55,822 nucleotides of DNA, taken from NCBI RefSeq assembly GCF_004349235.1, contig NZ_SMKY01000027.1, positions 1-55,822 of the forward strand, read 5' to 3'. Made by a program: the position numbers and the translations under genes. How positions within the stretch are numbered: position 1 is the first letter of the stretch; the number at the start of each line of letters is the position of its first letter. Source of the DNA: Actinomadura darangshiensis (GTDB lineage: Bacteria; Actinomycetota; Actinomycetes; Streptosporangiales; Streptosporangiaceae). The notes below the pieces were generated by a model. That model was not told the DNA's origin. It searched no databases and worked only from the letters and a program-made list of their open reading frames with translations. Positions 51,684-55,822 of the stretch are shown here, in pieces.

Positions 51684-54600
51684 TCACGGACCGTTGAACG
51701 GGTCCGCGCCGAGGTTCGCCACGGGGCGTCGCGCCCGGCGCGGCTCCCCCGGAGGGGCGGCGGGCGGTGGCGAAGGCCGGCGGGGCGGCAGCGGCATCAG
51801 CGGCACGTCCTCCGGCGAGACCCCCATGGGCGGGACGTCCTCGTCCGGCCCGCGCGAAGCCGGTGCCTCCGCAGGCGGGGCGGAGTCCGCGGCGGACTCG
51901 GTCGCGGCCCACTCCCCGGTGAACGGCCCCCGCTCGGGCAGGCGCACCAGAACGACGGGCCGTCCGGACTCCGGGCCGAACACGACGGACGTGCCGTCCG
52001 GCAGGACGACCGTGATGCGCAATCCCAGGACGGCCGCCGCCGCGATGACCGTGAACTGGTCGGCGCTCGCCGACCCGGACGGCGCGGTGAGCAGGGCGAT
52101 GGCCGCGCGGCGCCGCTCGTCCGTCGGCGCGGCGCCGCCCTCCTCGCCGAACCTCTCGTCGATCGCCGCCCAGAACCGGCGCTCGGCCGGAGGCCGCGCC
52201 AGGTCCTCGGTCAGCGTCTCCGCCAGGTGGCCGCGCAGCTCGGCCGGTGTCGCCGGTCGCGTCCCGCCGATCGCGGTGGCCTCCGCGGTCGCGGCGTTCG
52301 TCAGTGCGTTCACGACCTGGTCACCGGTAGCGGGCACGTGGACGACGCTCAGACCCATGTCCGCGAGCGCCGCCCCCTGCGCCGCGCCGCGCCTCCCGGC
52401 CGGCGGCGCCGTGGTGGGCGGGTCAGGCATCGCGGCGGGCGCCGTTGCCGGTGGGGGGACCCTCGTCGGCGGCTCCGGGACGACCGCAGGTGCCGTGTCC
52501 GGTGGCGGAGGCACCCGGACCGGAGGGACAGGTCGGCGGAATACGCCGGGGAGGTGGTTCTCCAGGTCGCCCACCAGCCTCCGGCCGCCGCCGGGCGCCT
52601 CCTCCAGCGGCAGCATCCCGTACAGCCCGTCCGGGACCGGGACGCGGAGGGTGCCCCGGGGGCCGTGCAGGATGAGGTCGACGTCGAACACGAAGTGCCG
52701 GTACTCCCGGGTCGCCTCCTGGTTGGCCTCGTCGGTCATGCCGAGTTCACCGTCGGCCTCCTCGGCCTGGTCGCGGCCGTACTCGTAACCGGCGAGCCCC
52801 TGCGTCGTCGTGTCCCCCGCCGCGCCGCCGCCCTCGGGGCCGACCACGAGCCTGAAGTCCCGGGAGCTTCCCGACTTGGCTTTGTCGGCCTGGCTCTCCT
52901 GCGTGTAGTTCCGTCCCTTGAACCGGGGAGCGTCGGCCGGGCCGACGGGTCTCGCGGCGGTGATCTCGATGCCGGCGTTGACGTTCCGCGAGCCGACGGG
53001 GAGCGTGTACCGGTTGTTCAGCAGGTCCCCGAGGTACGGGCGGATGAGCTCAGGGCTCGTGAAGTGCATGTACCGCTGGCCGGCGATGGTGGTGAAGTCC
53101 AGGCCGGGGACGTGCCAGGCCCCGGGCGCCGCGAGTTCGGGGCCGGTCGGCCGCCGGTACGGGGTGGCGGGCAGCGCGGCCCACCGCTCGACGGCGGAGG
53201 CGAACGGGACACCCCACGGGTGCAGGTTGTCGGCGAGGATCCGTCCCGCCTCTCCCGCCCGCCCGGTCGCCGGGCGCCCCGGCGTCCACCTCGGGGTGCC
53301 GCCGAACGCGGGCGCCGGAGCGGCGGCGGGGGCGTCCAGCACCGCCACGTGCTCGGGGACCACGAGCCGGATTCCGCCCGTCACCGCGTCCGGGGCGTCC
53401 GCTTCGATGACCGTGTGCGAGATGAAGGGGCGGCGCGTGTACCACCGGTCCCCGGCACGGGGGTCGTTGCCGCCCAGCAGCCGGCCGGTGCCGATGACGG
53501 CCTCCCGGATGCCGCGCACGGGGACGTTCAGCAGTTCGGGCGGCTCCGTGCTGACACCCATCTCGATCCGGAACCGCAGCGGGTGCTGGAATTCGAGGGA
53601 GCCCTCCCTGGTGCCGGCCCGGTGGATGTCGAGCCTGCGGTCGTGCACCTCCGCGCCCCGGGTCGATTCCCCGGACACCTCGCCCTTGACCTCCATCCCG
53701 CCGTGCCGGTGAACGCCGTCGGGCCGGTATCCGTCGCCGCGGGCGCGGAACTCGAACGCGCCGCCGTAGTTGAACGCCGTACCCGCGGAGCGGTGGTTCT
53801 CCGACTGCGCCTCGCCGCGGAGCGTCAGCCGCACCTCCGGCCGCGGCAGCTGCCCGGTCGCGGGGCCGAGCTCCGCCGAGACCCTGATCCACACGTACCG
53901 CGTCCCGCCGAACGGCCGCGGAACCGGGATCCAGCGCTGGACCCCGGAGCCGAGCAGCGCGGTGTGCTGGTTGCGCAGCGCCTCGGGGGAGAACGCCGCG
54001 TCGATCTCCCGCATGACCAGGTTCGGCCGGTCGGTGCCGGGGAAGAACCCGCGGACGATGCCGCGCTCCTGGAGCCAGTCCGTGATCCGCGGCATGAGCC
54101 CCCCGGCGGTCAGGGTCTCCGGATAGGACGTCCCCGCGATCATGCCCGGCGGGACGTGGCGGGCCGGCACGGCCGGCGCGAGCGGGGCCACGCCGGGCGC
54201 GGACAGCCCCAGGTCGGGCAGCCGCCGCTGCGGGACCATCAGCTCCATCCCGTCCGTCACCCGAAGGAACCGGGTCCGCCGATGCCGCGCGCTTCCCCGC
54301 CACCGGGTCAGCGTCACCTCGAACACGGGGTCGGCCCGGAACGTGTGCGCGGTCCCGCCGTAGGTGGCGCGCGTGATGTCGACGTTCCCGTGCATGGCGG
54401 CCTTCTCCGTCTTGTACTCGGCGGAGACGTGGCTCCCGACGACGGCCTGGACCCGGCCGCCGGGCCCGTGGTCCTGCTCACCGGACGGCGTCCCCTCCGG
54501 GTCGGACGAGTGCCCGTCCGCCTGGGAACCGAGCATGAACTGCGGGCCGGCGGTGAAACTGTGCGTGCCCTTCACCTTGTGCTCGGTGCCGTGCTTGTGG

Positions 54601-55822
54601 GTCCGCTGCCCCTGGGCGTACTGCTCGATCTCCGTCTCGCTCGCACCCGCGTGCCGCGGCCGCAGCGCGTGCAGCTTGATCGTGATCGACTGCTTCAGCC
54701 CGTCCCGGGTCGGCGGCAGCGACTCGATCCGGCCCGTCCGCCCGGCCAGGCCGGAGAAGAAGGCGGCGAGCTGGTCCGGCCGCGTCATCGCCCTGATGGC
54801 GGGCGGCCAGTTCGACGGGTCGGCGACCCAGCCGGGGGGCAGGCCGTTGACCCCCGCGTACATCTCGGCGGCCAGGCGCGGCAGTTCCGGTATCACGGAG
54901 AACGCCGGGTACACGCCCGACGTCCCGCCTGCCGCGAAGTCGACGGTCTCGCCGGCCGGCAACCGCGTGCGGGTCCAGGTGCGGCCCGCGTTCCGCAGCT
55001 CCGCCCGGGTGTACGGCGTCTGGGGCCGGTGCTCGTGCGGGACGACGACCCGCGCGGTGACGTCCCCGGGCCGGTCGATCCACCACGACGCGGCCGTCTC
55101 CCCCTCCGGGCGGACGGTCACCTGGTAGATGATGTTGTAGTTGTGCTCGTCCACCATCCCGGTGGTCTCGGTGCGCCGGTAGGACTTCGCCGACCCGCCG
55201 AACTCGTTCTTCACGGAGTGGGCGTACTCGCCCTGCAGGCTCCAGGCGCCGAGGATGAAGCGCATGTACGGGAGCCGCCCCAGCCGGACGCCGCCGCCCG
55301 CGCTCGCCTGCACGCCGATCTCGGTGTTGCGGTGACCGGCGTTCCCGGCCGCCATCATCGAGCGCCCGTTGACGGTCATCTCGTAGCCGCCGCCGCCGAT
55401 CCGCTCCCTCAGCGACCCCTGCACGGAAACGTGGTATTGACGTCCGCCGACCGTGATGGAGCGGTCGATCCCGGCCATGACGGCGGGCAGGTCGCCCTCC
55501 AGCGCCGGCCGGCTGAACCAGGTGGACAGGTCGAGGTCCGCCTGCGCCCAATCGGCCCGACGTCCTCCCGACAGGGCGCCGTGCCGGTTCGCGATGACGG
55601 CCCGCACCTGCTCGTGGACGAGCTCGGCCCCGGGCAGCAGGGACTGCATGCCGAACCCGATGCCGCGGCGCGTCGCCAGCGGCAGCGGCTCGCGGTGGGC
55701 GGGATCGGGGACGATCCGCGCGTCCAGGCGGTCCGGCCGCCGGTACGCCGTGTCCGGCGGCATCGCGTCCCGCGGACGCGCCAGTGCGGGAACGCGCGGG
55801 CCCGGCACCCGCGGCCCGGCCT
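51684..55822 (-). CDS. C-terminal part of a giant secretion-type protein with an OTU-like tail (partial)
   Basis: An open frame of more than 1370 codons runs off the right edge with no stop, so the N-terminus is not in the window. The main part is beta-rich with repeated short Gly/Tyr strands and no domain I can name. A Pro-rich linker (about 52,400-52,560) leads to a domain resembling OTU-like cysteine proteases (about 51,900-52,360: LSVVHVPATGDQVVNAL, AAAVLGLRITVVLPDGTSVV, GRPVVLVRL). The expected GDC is GDQ and the expected His near the end is Glu (FTGEWAATES). A Pro/Glu-rich tail finishes it. Two lectin genes follow on the same strand. Confidence 0.6.
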   Translation of the reverse strand, partial: AGPRVPGPRVPALARPRDAMPPDTAYRRPDRLDARIVPDPAHREPLPLATRRGIGFGMQSLLPGAELVHEQVRAVIANRHGALSGGRRADWAQADLDLSTWFSRPALEGDLPAVMAGIDRSITVGGRQYHVSVQGSLRERIGGGGYEMTVNGRSMMAAGNAGHRNTEIGVQASAGGGVRLGRLPYMRFILGAWSLQGEYAHSVKNEFGGSAKSYRRTETTGMVDEHNYNIIYQVTVRPEGETAASWWIDRPGDVTARVVVPHEHRPQTPYTRAELRNAGRTWTRTRLPAGETVDFAAGGTSGVYPAFSVIPELPRLAAEMYAGVNGLPPGWVADPSNWPPAIRAMTRPDQLAAFFSGLAGRTGRIESLPPTRDGLKQSITIKLHALRPRHAGASETEIEQYAQGQRTHKHGTEHKVKGTHSFTAGPQFMLGSQADGHSSDPEGTPSGEQDHGPGGRVQAVVGSHVSAEYKTEKAAMHGNVDITRATYGGTAHTFRADPVFEVTLTRWRGSARHRRTRFLRVTDGMELMVPQRRLPDLGLSAPGVAPLAPAVPARHVPPGMIAGTSYPETLTAGGLMPRITDWLQERGIVRGFFPGTDRPNLVMREIDAAFSPEALRNQHTALLGSGVQRWIPVPRPFGGTRYVWIRVSAELGPATGQLPRPEVRLTLRGEAQSENHRSAGTAFNYGGAFEFRARGDGYRPDGVHRHGGMEVKGEVSGESTRGAEVHDRRLDIHRAGTREGSLEFQHPLRFRIEMGVSTEPPELLNVPVRGIREAVIGTGRLLGGNDPRAGDRWYTRRPFISHTVIEADAPDAVTGGIRLVVPEHVAVLDAPAAAPAPAFGGTPRWTPGRPATGRAGEAGRILADNLHPWGVPFASAVERWAALPATPYRRPTGPELAAPGAWHVPGLDFTTIAGQRYMHFTSPELIRPYLGDLLNNRYTLPVGSRNVNAGIEITAARPVGPADAPRFKGRNYTQESQADKAKSGSSRDFRLVVGPEGGGAAGDTTTQGLAGYEYGRDQAEEADGELGMTDEANQEATREYRHFVFDVDLILHGPRGTLRVPVPDGLYGMLPLEEAPGGGRRLVGDLENHLPGVFRRPVPPVRVPPPPDTAPAVVPEPPTRVPPPATAPAAMPDPPTTAPPAGRRGAAQGAALADMGLSVVHVPATGDQVVNALTNAATAEATAIGGTRPATPAELRGHLAETLTEDLARPPAERRFWAAIDERFGEEGGAAPTDERRRAAIALLTAPSGSASADQFTVIAAAAVLGLRITVVLPDGTSVVFGPESGRPVVLVRLPERGPFTGEWAATESAADSAPPAEAPASRGPDEDVPPMGVSPEDVPLMPLPPRRPSPPPAAPPGEPRRARRPVANLGADPFNGP

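Overview
The window is high-GC actinobacterial DNA, with GTG starts, many 4-nt ATGA/GTGA gene overlaps and a Tat-exported hydrolase. The paired DUF574-type methyltransferase and XRE/DUF5753 regulator, the LuxR-family ATPases and a very long secretion-type protein suggest a filamentous actinomycete. A Streptosporangiales or Actinomadura-like genome is my inference; the sequence does not prove it. The region reads as accessory catabolic DNA: many small operons, each with its own regulator, plus several decayed genes. I saw no tRNA, rRNA, CRISPR array or insertion sequence.

Layout. (1) 1-660: a ctaD (cytochrome oxidase subunit I) remnant with internal deletions. (2) 0.7-3.2 kb: a TetR regulator, a hotdog thioesterase and an SDR, with two matching palindromic operators. 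(3) 3.2-9.2 kb: a MFS carrier, 2-hydroxyacid dehydrogenase, AtuA-like and DUF4387 operon, divergent from a GntR/FCD regulator and a tartrate/D-malate-type dehydrogenase. (4) 9.3-11.4 kb: an alpha/beta hydrolase and a PucR-type regulator. (5) 11.4-29.2 kb: a large catabolic island. It holds two copies of an M20-like hydrolase plus double-SnoaL module, tdh-kbl with a LysR regulator, a LacI regulator, and an operon for a bicupin, hydrolase, HisD-like dehydrogenase, SDR and HpcH-type aldolase. A sugar-type ABC importer completes it. Four exact copies of ATACGTATGTC lie at four of its promoters and are the likely LacI operator. (6) 29.3-34.6 kb: a sulfonate-type ABC importer operon that includes an FAD protein and a 2x[4Fe-4S] ferredoxin. 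It is headed by a short Cys-containing leader peptide and followed by a chimeric remnant of a peptide-ABC operon. (7) 35-41.2 kb: a GntR/HutC regulator divergent from an amino-sugar operon (AgaS-like isomerase, BadF/NAGK-type kinase, DMT carrier, Tat-exported GH36-like glycosidase). (8) 41.2-49.7 kb: a DUF574-type methyltransferase, a frameshifted LuxR-type regulator remnant, an XRE-DUF5753-SpoIIE fusion, an FAD monooxygenase, a LuxR-type ATPase lacking its HTH, and a quinone-oxidoreductase-like MDR protein. (9) 49.8-55.8 kb: two tandem membrane-anchored ricin-lectin paralogues after the C-terminal part of a giant protein that runs off the right edge.

How the parts work together. Regions 2, 3, 5, 6 and 7 each pair a regulator or attenuator with uptake or enzymes, as expected of inducible use of scarce soil substrates. 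Region 5 is the best candidate for an undescribed pathway. Its operator is shared by two duplicated M20/SnoaL modules, the aldolase operon and the importer, and both M20 proteins have lost residues that normally bind the zinc pair. They may therefore do chemistry other than metallopeptidase hydrolysis.
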